A program made the translations under genes and the position numbers. Below are positions 1-10,355 of a DNA stretch of 64,000 nucleotides, one piece after another. Within the stretch, counting starts at the first letter, position 1. Each line of letters opens with the position of its first letter. The DNA comes from Pythium myriotylum (Eukaryota; Oomycota; Peronosporomycetes; Pythiales; Pythiaceae), in assembly GCA_023091665.1 (NCBI GenBank), contig JALJCQ010000004.1, positions 496,001 to 560,000 of the forward strand, read 5' to 3'. The notes beneath the pieces are model-generated. The model was not told the DNA's origin. It made no database searches and saw only the letters and a program-made list of their open reading frames with translations.

Positions 1-125
1 CGATGACAGCTTGCGAGGAGTAAATCAAAGCACTTTAGCAGCCTGTGCTACGCAAGTCGATGATTGAAAAGGAGGCAACACTATCATAAACACCTCTCTT
101 AGACCATAGTATCACGCTACATCGC

Positions 126-1774
126 TCAGGCAAACTTGACCTCCTCGCTGACACGCTTTTCGACCGCGTTCCAAAATGCGCAACGTTCTGGATGTCCGGG
201 CAAATGCTTGCCGTTCGTCTCGATCATAAGTTCTGGTTGAATCACGAGCTGTTGCTTCGCTGTGTCGTACAGAGGCCACGGGATTGTCGTGGACCTTGTG
301 CCTTCTTCGTCCCCGTTTGGAGATCCAGAGATGGCAAAGTTCGTCCAGTACTTTTGGACGTATCCCACGACGGTCTTCGTTTCCTCGTCTCCTGGGAGGG
401 CGCGTTCAAGGTTGAATACGTACGGCACGTCCTTGGCGTGGATAGTTAGGGGATGGCCGAACTCGTAGGAAACATGGTTGAAGCGGTAGTGGTATGTCGG
501 CGCTGACAATGTCGTCTCGGCCAGGTTGCTCGGGCAAGCTCCGTCAGCACACACTTCAGTTTCAACGATACTCAGAGTTGCAAGCTTGTCCGAGAGCTGT
601 TCGCTTGGACAAACAAAGATCACATCACCAAATACCTCGGCGGCACGGTGGTGAGGGGTTGCGAACGCCGACGCCGGATACAAGTCCATGACGCGCTCAT
701 ATTCACGCTCAGTGAGATGCGAGAAGCGGGTACGCACATGAGCCTCGAATTTGTCAGCCTGAGCAGTTTCGAAAGTGAAGACCCAGCCCTCATCGGTATT
801 GGAACCAATGATCGTCGGCACACGAGAGATCTTGCCGGCAAGTAGGCGCTGGATGGGCATTTCCTTCATGAACACGCCATCCACAGTCGCAATCCATTGC
901 AGCATTCCACCCGCTGCGAAAATCGAAGAAGCATCTGCCGCTCGGAGGCACTCCAATGTGTTTTTCGATCCTTCGCATCCCACACCCTTGGCGATCGTTG
1001 CAGTGTTTTGCTCTTGGACCTCTGGTGTTGCTGTGTCGTGGACGGTGGTGTATCCTCCGCTTTGCATAATCGCTCGCTGGAAGAGTTGCTGGTCTCCATC
1101 GCGCGCAAGCATGTGCATAGCCACAGACATGGATCCTGCGCTTTCCCCAAATGCTGTGATCTGCTCCGGGTCTCCACCGAAGAACTCGATATGTTGTTTG
1201 ACCCACTGGAATGCGACCTCTTGGTCTCGAAGCCCGAAGTTCGCACCATCTCCTTCTCTCAAGATTTCCGCGTTAGAGAAGAAGCCGAAGACACCGAGAC
1301 GGTAATTAAAGTTGACCACAATTGCTTTCTCCTTGGCGGCAGCCACCAGGTTTGTGCCTTCCTCCGTGTTGGATGTACCGGAGACGAAGGCGCCTCCGTG
1401 GATCCACACCATCACTGGTAGCTTCGAATCGCGTGTGGTGTCCGCAGGCTTGAAGACATTTAGAAAGAGACAATCTTCGGACGGTGGAAGCTTGGCAAAT
1501 GGGGGGGGTGGTACATCTCCACATAGTAGCAGATGCTTCCGTATTTGGTCGCGTCCACATCTCCTGTCACTGGCTTGAGTGTTGTCTGCTTCCAGCGCCT
1601 CTCGCCAACTGGAGGCTCGGCATACGGAATTCCTCGGAAGACGTGGACAGCATTTCCTGCAACGTTGGTCTCGACCTTGCCTGTGATCTTCGATCCGTTG
1701 GGGAGAGTGACCGAGGGCGACGCCGAGGTCGCGACGGCGCCGATGACTAGAAAACTGAGGAGCGAGACAAGCAT
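126..1774 (-). pseudogene. Type-B carboxylesterase COE-1, frameshifted
   Basis: This is a secreted alpha/beta-hydrolase of the type-B carboxylesterase family, expected to cleave esters outside the cell. It starts at 1774 with a hydrophobic signal peptide and continues to the GIPYAEPPVGERRWK block. The reading frame then breaks at a run of eight C (plus-strand G at 1501-1508). The downstream frame carries the oxyanion motif HGGAF, the nucleophile elbow GESAG, the acid in NTDEG and the His in HAKDVPYVF, and ends at 126. Paralog COE-8 fits an ancestral run of six C, so a two-base expansion is the simplest cause. It belongs to the SPSVTLPSG subfamily with COE-2, 7 and 8. A sequencing error in the homopolymer is the main alternative to a real pseudogene. 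Confidence 0.85.
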
Positions 1775-1784
1775 CCGACGAGGA

Positions 1785-1800
1785 AGATTGGGAAATGGAT
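1785..1800 (-). promoter_or_regulatory. Oomycete initiator-like element of COE-1
   Basis: Read on the minus strand, the 16 bases match about 12 of 16 positions of the oomycete core promoter GCTCATTYYNCAWTTT. The site lies about 10 bases upstream of the COE-1 start codon. Confidence 0.45.
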
Positions 1801-2312
1801 GAAGTGAAGACGGGTGTACAGTACGGTACACTGAGTTGGTCACTGTGACAAGTTCGTCCACTTGAAGATTGACGATTGGAACAATCAGATTAGGGGGATG
1901 GACTGGATTGTGGTCTTTGTCGGCGGTACCTTGGTCCCGACAGAATATGGAAATTGTGATAAAGTATAGAATTGGGATAAGAGAACTCTTTAAGATTGTT
2001 TTATGAAGTATAAACACAAGATTATGTTACCCTTTGGTTACATAAATTTCAAGATAGGATAAATGCACGGGCTCATTCAGAATAGGGATTTTCATGGCTG
2101 CCATAACGTTTTGGCGGGAAAGAGACGTCACGCAAGCACGCTCACAATCAGATCAAGAAGGCCCAATTGATTATCCGTGCCCTTGAAGTTTTCCTGGTAC
2201 TCTTCACCCGCACACCAATGCAACTCCGCGCAAAATGATGGGGAAGATCCAACCCCAAGCATTTGACCGTGCAGCCGACCGTCCGATCCTGATTATACCT
2301 TTTTGATGATTT

Positions 2313-3887
2313 TTACGCGAAGTGCACGTCCGAAATGACGCGCTTTTCCACCTCGAGCCAGAACGCACAACGCTCGGCGTGGCCTGGGATGTCGACGCTG
2401 TTGGTCTCGACAGCAAGCTCTGGCTGGATCACGATCTGTTTTCTCATAGCATCGAACTGAGGCCAGGACATGAGGGCCGACTGTTTGGCCTCATTCCCGT
2501 TCGGCGAGTTGGCGATAGCGAAGTTTGTCCAGTATGTTTGGAAGTGATCCACCACGCGCTTGGTGTCCGCGTCGTTTGGTAGCGAGTCCACGTCATTGAA
2601 CACGAAGGAGACATCTTTGGCATGGACAACAAGCGGGTACCCATACTCATTCGACGTAAAGTTGAAGTGGTAGCGGTAAGTCGGTGGGCCTGCGATATCA
2701 GCGAGCGTGCGAGAGAAATGCTCGCTCGGGCATACGAAGATTACGTCGCCAAAGAGCTCACCAGCACGATGGTGAGCCGTCTCAAAAGCTGGAGCCGGGT
2801 ATAACTCGATGATACGGGCGTACTCAGCGTCCGTGAGGCGCGTGAAGCGGTTGCGAACGAATGATTCAAAGTCTCCAGTTTCGAAAGTGAAGAGCCAACC
2901 TTCGTCGGTGTTGGTGCCAATAATTGTCGGTACCCGACTGATCTTACCATCAAGCACTCGCTGAACGGGCATATCCTCCATGTAGACGCCGTCAACGATC
3001 GGAATCCAGACGAGCGACTGGCCAGTCTCAAAGATAATAGAGGCATTGACCCCGCGCATGCATGCCGTGATCTGTCCTCGCTTTGCATCACCGCAACCGA
3101 CGGCCTTGGCGATCGTGAGCGTCTGGTTGTCCTGACCCTCGCGAGTGAGCGTGTCAAATGTGGTGGTATAGGCACCGCTCTGCAAGATTGCGCGCTTGAA
3201 GAGCTGTTGGTTGCCGTCACGCGAGATCATATGCATTGCCAACGACATGGAGCCCGCGCTCTCCCCGAACGCGGTGATTTGCTCCGGGTCACCGCCAAAG
3301 TGCTCAATGTATTTCTTGATCCAAGCGAACGCGACCTCTTGGTCCTGGAGACCAAAGTTGGCACCGCCGCCTTGAGCCAAGACCTCGCTGTTTGAAAAGA
3401 ACCCGAAGACACCGAGACGGTAGTTAAGGCTCACGACGATGAGGTTCTCATTTGCTGCAGCTAGGAGGTTGATTCCTGAATCACTGTGGGCTGAGCCAGC
3501 GACGAAGGCTCCACCGTGGACCCAGACAAGGACGGGGAGTTTGGATTCGCTCGTAGCACCCGACGGAGCAAACACGTTGAGGTAGAGGCAGTCTTCGGAT
3601 GCTGGGAGCTGGAAAGACACAGGGTCGAGAGCCGTGCCATAGCAAACGTGGCTGAACGCTGTAGCATTGATGTCCTTGTTCAACGGTTTAAGAGACGAAG
3701 GCTTCCAGCGACGATCTCCTACAGGAGGTTCCGCGTACGGGATCCCACGGAAGACATTGACGACGTTGCCTGCCACGTTGGTAGTGGTGGCACCGGTGAC
3801 AGTGGCTCCACTTGGTAGGGTGACAGTCGGAGCAGAAGCTGCAACAGCCGAGAAAGCTGAAATCGCAATGAGAAGACGTCCGATCAT
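2313..3887 (-). CDS. Secreted type-B carboxylesterase COE-2
   Basis: An intact 524-residue carboxylesterase. I chose the ATG at 3887 because it begins directly with a signal peptide (MIGRLLIAISAF, cleavage near VAASA) and lies just below an initiator-like element; an in-frame extension to 3977 has no signal character. Visible family features are GIPYAEPPVGDRRWKP, oxyanion motif HGGAF (His about 124), GESAG (Ser about 210), NTDEG (Glu) and HAKDVSFVF (His), so the Ser-Glu-His triad is complete. Length is normal for the family. It is in tandem with COE-1 on the same strand. The natural substrate cannot be read from sequence. Confidence 0.92.
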   Translation of the reverse strand: MIGRLLIAISAFSAVAASAPTVTLPSGATVTGATTTNVAGNVVNVFRGIPYAEPPVGDRRWKPSSLKPLNKDINATAFSHVCYGTALDPVSFQLPASEDCLYLNVFAPSGATSESKLPVLVWVHGGAFVAGSAHSDSGINLLAAANENLIVVSLNYRLGVFGFFSNSEVLAQGGGANFGLQDQEVAFAWIKKYIEHFGGDPEQITAFGESAGSMSLAMHMISRDGNQQLFKRAILQSGAYTTTFDTLTREGQDNQTLTIAKAVGCGDAKRGQITACMRGVNASIIFETGQSLVWIPIVDGVYMEDMPVQRVLDGKISRVPTIIGTNTDEGWLFTFETGDFESFVRNRFTRLTDAEYARIIELYPAPAFETAHHRAGELFGDVIFVCPSEHFSRTLADIAGPPTYRYHFNFTSNEYGYPLVVHAKDVSFVFNDVDSLPNDADTKRVVDHFQTYWTNFAIANSPNGNEAKQSALMSWPQFDAMRKQIVIQPELAVETNSVDIPGHAERCAFWLEVEKRVISDVHFA

Positions 3888-3900
3888 CCTGACTAAGAGA

Positions 3901-3916
3901 ATTTTGGAGAATGAGG
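3901..3916 (-). promoter_or_regulatory. Oomycete initiator-like element of COE-2
   Basis: On the minus strand this reads CCTCATTCTCCAAAAT, matching about 13 of 16 positions of the oomycete core promoter. It is 13 bases upstream of the COE-2 ATG and supports the shorter start. Confidence 0.55.
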
Positions 3917-5262
3917 CAGGATTCCAAGACCGAACCGAACAAGATAGTGCACGCTGTTTCATCCAGACGAGGACCATGGGTGAGTATGCCCGTAATCCGC
4001 ATACGTCAGAAGGTTTATACTATCCATCAGTGTAGATCCGGATCGCTACTGATGGGAACCGCGCGTATAGAGAGCTGTGGACCCGCGCGTGCCCGCTGTG
4101 AGGAATCATCGGATCTCTATGAAGGGACCTTCAATCTGTCCGATATAGTTCACAGGACAGACTGCAGGTCTCGAATCCTTACAACAGATGGAACGGTCTT
4201 CCTCGCGGTGTACAGTCTTATCCACCAAGCTTTGTGTGTTTGCTCTTCCTCACTCCTTTGCGTTTTGGTGGACTGTTGTCGTAGAGCAGTCTCTTCGTCA
4301 CAACGAGACTACCGCAACACGACTTACTCTATTGGACAAGATGCCCTTTTTGTGCCGCCTGTGTGCCACGAACCGGATCACTGTTTGGAACATCCAACTG
4401 GTCCGTCATGCAGAGCAGTACCAAACATCCATGCTGTTGCCCCGACACTTAGTCGGTTGTGTGCTCCTCCAATAGACTTTATCATCATCAAACCTGCAAA
4501 AGAGTTAAGTCCCACAGTAAAAAATTGTCCACTCGTGGTGTCCATGGAAGTGTAAGGAAAGATATATACCTTAGTGCGAGTGCCCAGTACGTTGAGTAAA
4601 CGTACCCTGGATCATCAGATCAGTGCTCAAAGATGATTGGATTAGGAGGAGTTTGCGTTTTCATGCTGTCCAGAGAGAGAAAATATCAATAAATACTTCC
4701 GATGCAACAGGTCAAAGCAATGGACGAGCTTCCCAAATATTTTGTTTTGGACGAGCTTCCCAAATATTTTGTTTTGTGTACGAGTTCTCTGAGAGCTTAT
4801 GAGATGATATTCGCTCAGACGAAGAATTTCCAGATATTTGACCCAAGCGCAAATATTACATTTCGAACATATAAAAATGTTTAAACTTCAACATATAACA
4901 GGCTTCCAATGTTGACAGGAAACTTCTGTGATGACGTTCCACGTGAATTTCACAGCTGAAATGGTTGAAATAGCTGTTTTGTTGATCTCGAGTATTGGGC
5001 ATGTGCGCCAATCGAGGCATCTTCAAACAAAAAAGCCACTTTGTCGGAATACAGCCCTTGCGACTGACGCGGGTCTCTCATTCCCGTCGCAGCTCGGGAT
5101 CTTTCTGTCGACAGGGGTGACCTTTCGTCTGAACTGGGAGCCATGAGAACCGTCGATTGCCGCCCATTCGCACAAAGGCAATGGCGCCAGTCGCTTACCG
5201 AGTCATTCTTCAAATAGCTGCAGTCTACAATCGTTGTGAAAGCACCGCCCTGCTCGACGGCA
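3917..5262. other. Intergenic region between divergent COE-2 and COE-3
   Basis: No convincing gene. Open frames here lack family motifs or signal peptides. The part from about 4680 to 4930 is AT-rich and holds a 27-bp tandem duplication. The region should contain both divergent promoters. Confidence 0.5.
4722..4775. repeat. Two perfect tandem copies of a 27-bp unit
   Basis: The unit begins GGACGAGCTTCCC and ends TTTGTTTT. It occurs twice without a gap (4722-4748 and 4749-4775), which points to recent slippage. It lies in AT-rich intergenic DNA upstream of COE-3. Confidence 0.9.
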
Positions 5263-6869
5263 ATGCATTTTACGCTCTTCCTCGCGTCGATACTTCCTCT
5301 TTTGATCGCTGCGCAGGACACCGCGCGATTGGTCACATTGAAGCTTGGCTCTGCGACAGTCTCGGGCCAACTCATTGTGAATGCACAGGGTCAGACCGTT
5401 CAAGCATTCGCTATGCAGAAGCTCCAACGGGAAGCAATCGCTGGAAGCCAACGAAGCTGCTTGAGCTGAAGGGAAACATCGACGCCAGATCGTTCAGTAG
5501 CATTTGCTATGGTGACCGACGTTTCAACGTGCAGCCGCCATTCCCCGAGTCGGAGGATTGCCTGTTTCTCAACGTGTACGCTCCAGCTGGGGCGAATACC
5601 AAATCGAATCTGCCCGTGATGGTCTGGACTCATGGTGGTGCTTGGGTTAGCGGCAATGGCAACATCTACGACGGCCGCAACCTTGTTGGTGTCGCCGGGA
5701 ACAATATTGTCTATGTATCGTTCAACTACCGCCTCGGACTCTTCGGTTTTCTTGCAAACCAGCAGCTTCTCAAAGAAGGAAACGGTGCCAATTTTGCTTT
5801 GCGCGATATGCAGAATGCTTTCAAGTGGGTACGCGTCAACATCCAGCAATTTGGCGGGAATCCGTGGGATATCACGGCGTTTGGTGAGAGCGCTGGCGCG
5901 TTTATGATCGCGATGCAGATGGTCACGGATGGCGGCAGCCAGCAGTTGTTCGACAAGGCAATTCTTGAAAGCGGTGGGTTCCCATCAGCCTCTCAGGTGA
6001 TGAGTACAGCTGAGCAAGACAAATATTTCAGCGCCGTCGCCAGTAATGTTGGCTGCACGAATGCGAATCCAGCCAAAGTTCTCGCGTGCCTACGTGGTAA
6101 GGACGCATCCGCCTTGATGGCTTCTGGTGGCACGCTGGACTGGCGTCCGATCGTCGATAACAAGGTGCTGACTGATATCCCGTATAAGCTTGTGGACGCC
6201 AACCGCGTGAGCAGGATCCCGACAATCCTGGGCACTAATACCGATGAAGGATATCTATTCATGTCTAACATCGACAAGGACGAGCTCGTGATTCCGACTG
6301 TGTCGGCATTGTACTCGGGTTTGACTTCGAACGAGCTGTCAGCAATAAACACACTCTACCCGTCGACGTCGTTCCCTACGCCCACACTTCGTGTTGCAGA
6401 AATCGTCGGTGATCTACTCTTCGTGTGTCCAAGCGAGAAGCTCACCGAGACTCTGGCACAGTGCACCTCAACGTACCACTACCGTTTCAACGAGACGTCT
6501 CCCTTGTTTGGTGTGGGCCCGTCGCTGGCGATCCACACCGCGGAACTACCCTACGTTTTCAACGATAATGCGAATGTGGCGATCGACGCGAGCGCGCAGG
6601 CTTTGGTGAATAACGTGCAGACGTACTGGACCAACTTCGCCCGCTACGGTTCCCCAAACGGCCAGTTCTTTTGGCCAAAGTACGAAATCTCTTCCAAGAA
6701 GCAGATCGTTCTGCAGAAGTCGATTACTGTGGAGAAGAACGGCGCCTACATGCCCGGCCACGCAGACCGTTGTGTTTTCTGGAACAAAGTTGAACAGCGC
6801 ATGGCTAGCAGCGACGCCTTCGTTTCAAGGATGCTACTCGCGGAGTTGATGGAAGCCGCACCTTTCTAG
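5263..6869 (+). pseudogene. Type-B carboxylesterase COE-3, frameshifted near the N-terminus
   Basis: The signal peptide MHFTLFLASILPLLIAAQD starts at 5263 and is followed by the usual VSGQLIVNAQGQTVQAF segment. The frame is then lost at about 5410-5413. Paralogs read QAFRGIRYAEAPTG here, whereas this copy joins CAAGCATTC directly to GCTATGC. That equals loss of about eight bases between two CCGC-like microhomologies. From there a long frame to 6869 carries HGGAW, GESAG, NTDEG and HTAELPYVF, so the rest of the enzyme is intact. The frame remains open upstream to about 5157, but that extension is not esterase-like and would give a protein without a signal peptide. It belongs to the AQD subfamily. 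Confidence 0.82.
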
Positions 6870-6979
6870 GAGTTCAGACGGTGATTAGATCTTTGTTGTT
6901 CTATAATTCACGGGTCGCGATCTTTTCACGCGCGACTAGTCGCGGATCGAGTCCGAAAGATACCGCATTTGTGAATTCG

Positions 6980-8617
6980 ATGCGTCTCTCGCTCGTGTCG
7001 TTCGTGAGCGCAATCGTGGCTTTGCTGGTCACCAACAGCCTTGCTCAGGACAATGATGGTACGCCCGTGACAGTCAAGCTCAGCACCTCTGTGACAGCGA
7101 TTGCACGCCAAGTCACCAACGCTCAAGGCCAGTCAGTTCTCGTCTACCGCGGCATCCGCTATGCTGAAGCACCGACAGGAAATAGCCGTTGGAAGCCGAC
7201 GAAGTTGCTCTCGTTCACTGGTACCGTGAATGCCTCGGCGTTCGGCAGTGTGTGCTACTCGGACAATCGTTACGACGTCGTACAGCTCTTCCAGCAGTCT
7301 GAGGACTGCCTCTTTCTCAACGTCTATGCGCCGCCCAAGTCATCTTCTTCGAGTCTCCCTGTCATGGTCTTTACGCATGGTGGTGCTTGGGTCAGCGGCA
7401 GTGGCAACATTTACGACGGCCGAAATTTGGTCGGCGCTGGAGGAAACAATGTCATCTACGTTTCATTCAACTACCGACTCGGTCTCTTTGGCTTTTTGGG
7501 CGGCCAGCAGCTCTTAGCGGAAGGCAACGGCGCGAATCTCGGACTGCGAGACATGCAAAACGCATTCAAATGGGTCAAAGCGAACATCCAGCAGTTCGGC
7601 GGTAACCCAAACGATATCACAGCCGTCGGCACAAGTTCCGGAGCATTCATGGTGGCTCTGCAGATGATCACGGACGGTGGAAACCAGCAGCTGTTCAACA
7701 AGGCAATTCTGCAGAGCGGGGGTTACCCTTCCGTCACACAGCTGCTCCCAGTCGTCCAACAGAACGATTACCTGCAGACGATTGCGCAAGGGGCTGGATG
7801 CCTGGATCCAAAATCCTTGCTAGCGTGCCTTCGAACTAAAGACGCGGTGTCTCTGATGGCTCTCGGTGGCAACTTGGACTGGCGGCCGATTGTGGACAAT
7901 GTGTACCTCACCGATGTCCCGTACACATTCGTGGCAAACAACAAGGTGAGCAATATTCCTATCATGATCGGCACCAACACGGACGAAGGGTATCTATTCA
8001 TGTACGGCGTTGACAGCAACGACATGGTGATCCCGACAATCGCTGCGGCCTTCCCATCGCTGACGCTCGCTGATTTCACGCGAGTGACCACACTCTACCC
8101 AGTGCCACAGAAGCGAGCCGCCGAGATCCTGAGCGATCTAGTCTTTGTGTGTCCAAGCGAGAAACTCACCGAGACGCTGGCGCAGAGCAAATCTCCGTAT
8201 AGGTATCGATTCGACGAAGAAACATGGTTCTTTGGAATGGGACCCGCCGTCGCGACGCACATGGCCGAGATACCGTACGTCTTCAACAACGACGACAAGA
8301 TCGCAACCGACGCAAATGCCCAGGTACTGGTCGGGAATATGCAGAAATTCTGGACAAATTTTGCGCGTTACGCCAACCCGAACGGTCAGAGCCGATGGCC
8401 GTCGTGGCCCAAGTACGACCTCTCCACCAAGTCCCAGATCGTTCTCCAGCGAACACTCGACGTTGAGAGGAACGGAGCTGGCATACCTCTCCACGCAGAC
8501 CGGTGTGCGTTCTGGAACTCGATCGAGGCACGAACGGCGAGTAGCAGCTCTGAATTCATGCCAAAATCCTTCCTAGCTGAACAGCATGCTGAGGAGCGCA
8601 TGGTTGAAGCGTTTTAA
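6980..8617 (+). CDS. Secreted type-B carboxylesterase COE-4
   Basis: A 545-residue carboxylesterase. The ATG at 6980 opens a signal peptide (MRLSLVSFVSAIVALLV, cleavage near SLAQD). It follows COE-3 on the same strand 110 bases after its stop. It has GIRYAEAPTG, HGGAW, NTDEG and HMAEIPYVF. The nucleophile elbow reads GTSSG instead of the GESAG of every sibling. The G-x-S-x-G pattern and the Ser remain, but the Glu before the Ser and the small Ala after it have changed. Activity is plausible but kinetics or substrate could differ. Functional divergence or early decay are both possible. Confidence 0.9.
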   Translation: MRLSLVSFVSAIVALLVTNSLAQDNDGTPVTVKLSTSVTAIARQVTNAQGQSVLVYRGIRYAEAPTGNSRWKPTKLLSFTGTVNASAFGSVCYSDNRYDVVQLFQQSEDCLFLNVYAPPKSSSSSLPVMVFTHGGAWVSGSGNIYDGRNLVGAGGNNVIYVSFNYRLGLFGFLGGQQLLAEGNGANLGLRDMQNAFKWVKANIQQFGGNPNDITAVGTSSGAFMVALQMITDGGNQQLFNKAILQSGGYPSVTQLLPVVQQNDYLQTIAQGAGCLDPKSLLACLRTKDAVSLMALGGNLDWRPIVDNVYLTDVPYTFVANNKVSNIPIMIGTNTDEGYLFMYGVDSNDMVIPTIAAAFPSLTLADFTRVTTLYPVPQKRAAEILSDLVFVCPSEKLTETLAQSKSPYRYRFDEETWFFGMGPAVATHMAEIPYVFNNDDKIATDANAQVLVGNMQKFWTNFARYANPNGQSRWPSWPKYDLSTKSQIVLQRTLDVERNGAGIPLHADRCAFWNSIEARTASSSSEFMPKSFLAEQHAEERMVEAF

Positions 8618-8668
8618 CATGCATTGAAGACAACGTACTTGTTGTACCGTCTCCTTTCGGATATGAAC

Positions 8669-10315
8669 CTACTCAAAAGCCTGAGCTTCCTTCTTGTCGG
8701 CGTACAGAACTGGGGGTGCGAACGCGCCACTGTTGGCCATGCGGACTTCGACCTTGTTCCAGAATGCACAGTGCTCAGCGTGCATGGGCATGTACGCGCC
8801 ATTCTTCTCAAACGTGATTGACTTCTGCAGCACAATCTGCTTCTTGAATAAGTGTTCGTACTTGGGCCATGTCGAAGGTGATGACCGACCCGTTGGCGTG
8901 CCGTAGCGAGCAAAGTTGCTCCAGAATTTCTCCACTTGGGACGCGAGTGCCTGAGAACTAGCATCAGTGGGCAAATTCGCGACATCGTTGAACACGTATG
9001 GTAGCTCCGCTGTGTGAACCGCGAGCAATGGCCCCACACCATGAAAAGGTTTGGTCTCGTTAAAGCGGTAGTGGTACGTGGCCTCGCACTTCGACAATGT
9101 ATCCGAGAACTTTTCACTCGGGCACACGAACAACACATCGCCGGCGATCTCACTGATGCGGAGCGTTGGTGTGGCAAACGACGACGAGGGGTACAACACA
9201 TCGAGCATCGCCAATTCATCTTGGAGGAGTCCCTGGTATACACCGGCAACTGTCGGAATGACGGCCTGGTCTGTCGTAACGTAAAACACAAATCCGTAGC
9301 CTTCGTCGGTGTTGGTGCCCAGGATCGTCGGGATCTTGCTCACGCGGTTAGCCTCAACTAGTTTGTATGGGATATCCGTGAGCACCTTGTTGTCGACGAT
9401 CGGGCGCCAGTTCAGCATGCCACCCACGGCCATCAATGCTGACGCGTCCTTGCCACGTAGACATGCGAGAAGTTTCGATGGATCGGTATCCGTACAGCGA
9501 ACACCGTTGGCGACGGTAGAAACGTAATTGTTCTGCTCAGTCACGCTCATGACCTGAGACGCAGATGGGTAAGCCCCGCTTTCGAGGATCGCCTTGTCGA
9601 ACAGTCGCTGGTAGCCTCCATTTGATATCATCTGTATCGCGATCATCATCGCACCGGCGCTCTCACCAAACGCCGTCACGTCTTTCGGGTTGCCACCAAA
9701 GTGGTGAATGTTGGCGCGGACCCACTTGTGAGCGTTCTCCATGTCGCGTAACGCAAAGTTGGCGCCATTTCCTTCCCTGAGAAGCTGTTCGTTTGCGAGA
9801 AAACCGAAGATGCCGAGACGGTAGTTCAAAGAGACATAGACGATGTTGTTGCCGCCAGCGCCGACGAGGTTGCGGCCGTCATAGATGTTGCCGTTGCCGC
9901 TGACCCACGCACCACCGGGAGTGAACACCATCACGGGCAAGTTCGATCCCGCCGTCGCGCCAGCCGGAGCGTAGACGTTGAGAAAGAGGCAGTCCTCCGA
10001 CTCTGGAAAGAGCGGTTGAGGGTTGTAACGTCGATCGGTGTGGCAGATGCTGCTGAAGGATCGAGCATCGATGTCTCCATTGAGATCAAGCAGCTTGGTT
10101 GGCTTCCAGCGGTTGCTGCCGGTAGGTGGCTCAGCATAGCGGATTCCCCGAAATGCCTGGATCGACTCTCCTCGCACATTCTTGAGAAGCTGCCCAGTGA
10201 CAGTCCCAGAACCATGCTTCACTGTGACATCTTCCGCTGAGATTTGTTGAACGGACGTGAAGAGTGCAAGCAGAGACGCGAGCGCAAACGTCGGGCGAGC
10301 GAACGAGAGTCGCAT
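8669..10315 (-). CDS. Secreted type-B carboxylesterase COE-5 with altered oxyanion motif
   Basis: A 548-residue carboxylesterase starting at 10315 with a signal peptide (MRLSFARPTFALASLLALF). The Ser elbow GESAG (Ser about 219), NTDEG and HTAELPYVF are intact, as is GIRYAEPPTGSNRWKP. The conserved oxyanion motif HGGAW is PGGAW (Pro about 133), from a His-to-Pro change. The two glycines that form the oxyanion hole remain, but this His is nearly invariant in the family. The gene is convergent with COE-4; their stops are about 50 bases apart. An initiator-like element lies 25 bases upstream. The frame is fully open, so the gene could still be expressed. Confidence 0.9.
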   Translation of the reverse strand: MRLSFARPTFALASLLALFTSVQQISAEDVTVKHGSGTVTGQLLKNVRGESIQAFRGIRYAEPPTGSNRWKPTKLLDLNGDIDARSFSSICHTDRRYNPQPLFPESEDCLFLNVYAPAGATAGSNLPVMVFTPGGAWVSGNGNIYDGRNLVGAGGNNIVYVSLNYRLGIFGFLANEQLLREGNGANFALRDMENAHKWVRANIHHFGGNPKDVTAFGESAGAMMIAIQMISNGGYQRLFDKAILESGAYPSASQVMSVTEQNNYVSTVANGVRCTDTDPSKLLACLRGKDASALMAVGGMLNWRPIVDNKVLTDIPYKLVEANRVSKIPTILGTNTDEGYGFVFYVTTDQAVIPTVAGVYQGLLQDELAMLDVLYPSSSFATPTLRISEIAGDVLFVCPSEKFSDTLSKCEATYHYRFNETKPFHGVGPLLAVHTAELPYVFNDVANLPTDASSQALASQVEKFWSNFARYGTPTGRSSPSTWPKYEHLFKKQIVLQKSITFEKNGAYMPMHAEHCAFWNKVEVRMANSGAFAPPVLYADKKEAQAFE

Positions 10316-10339
10316 TTCTCGTGGTCGATGAAAGCCTTC

Positions 10340-10355
10340 AAAATCGAGAATGAGG
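10340..10355 (-). promoter_or_regulatory. Oomycete initiator-like element of COE-5
   Basis: The minus strand reads CCTCATTCTCGATTTT, about 14 of 16 matches to the oomycete core promoter, 25 bases upstream of the COE-5 ATG. Confidence 0.6.

Noticed and set aside
3911..4555. 214-codon plus-strand frame upstream of COE-3
   Set aside because: No motif or signal peptide, and it starts inside the divergent promoter of COE-2.
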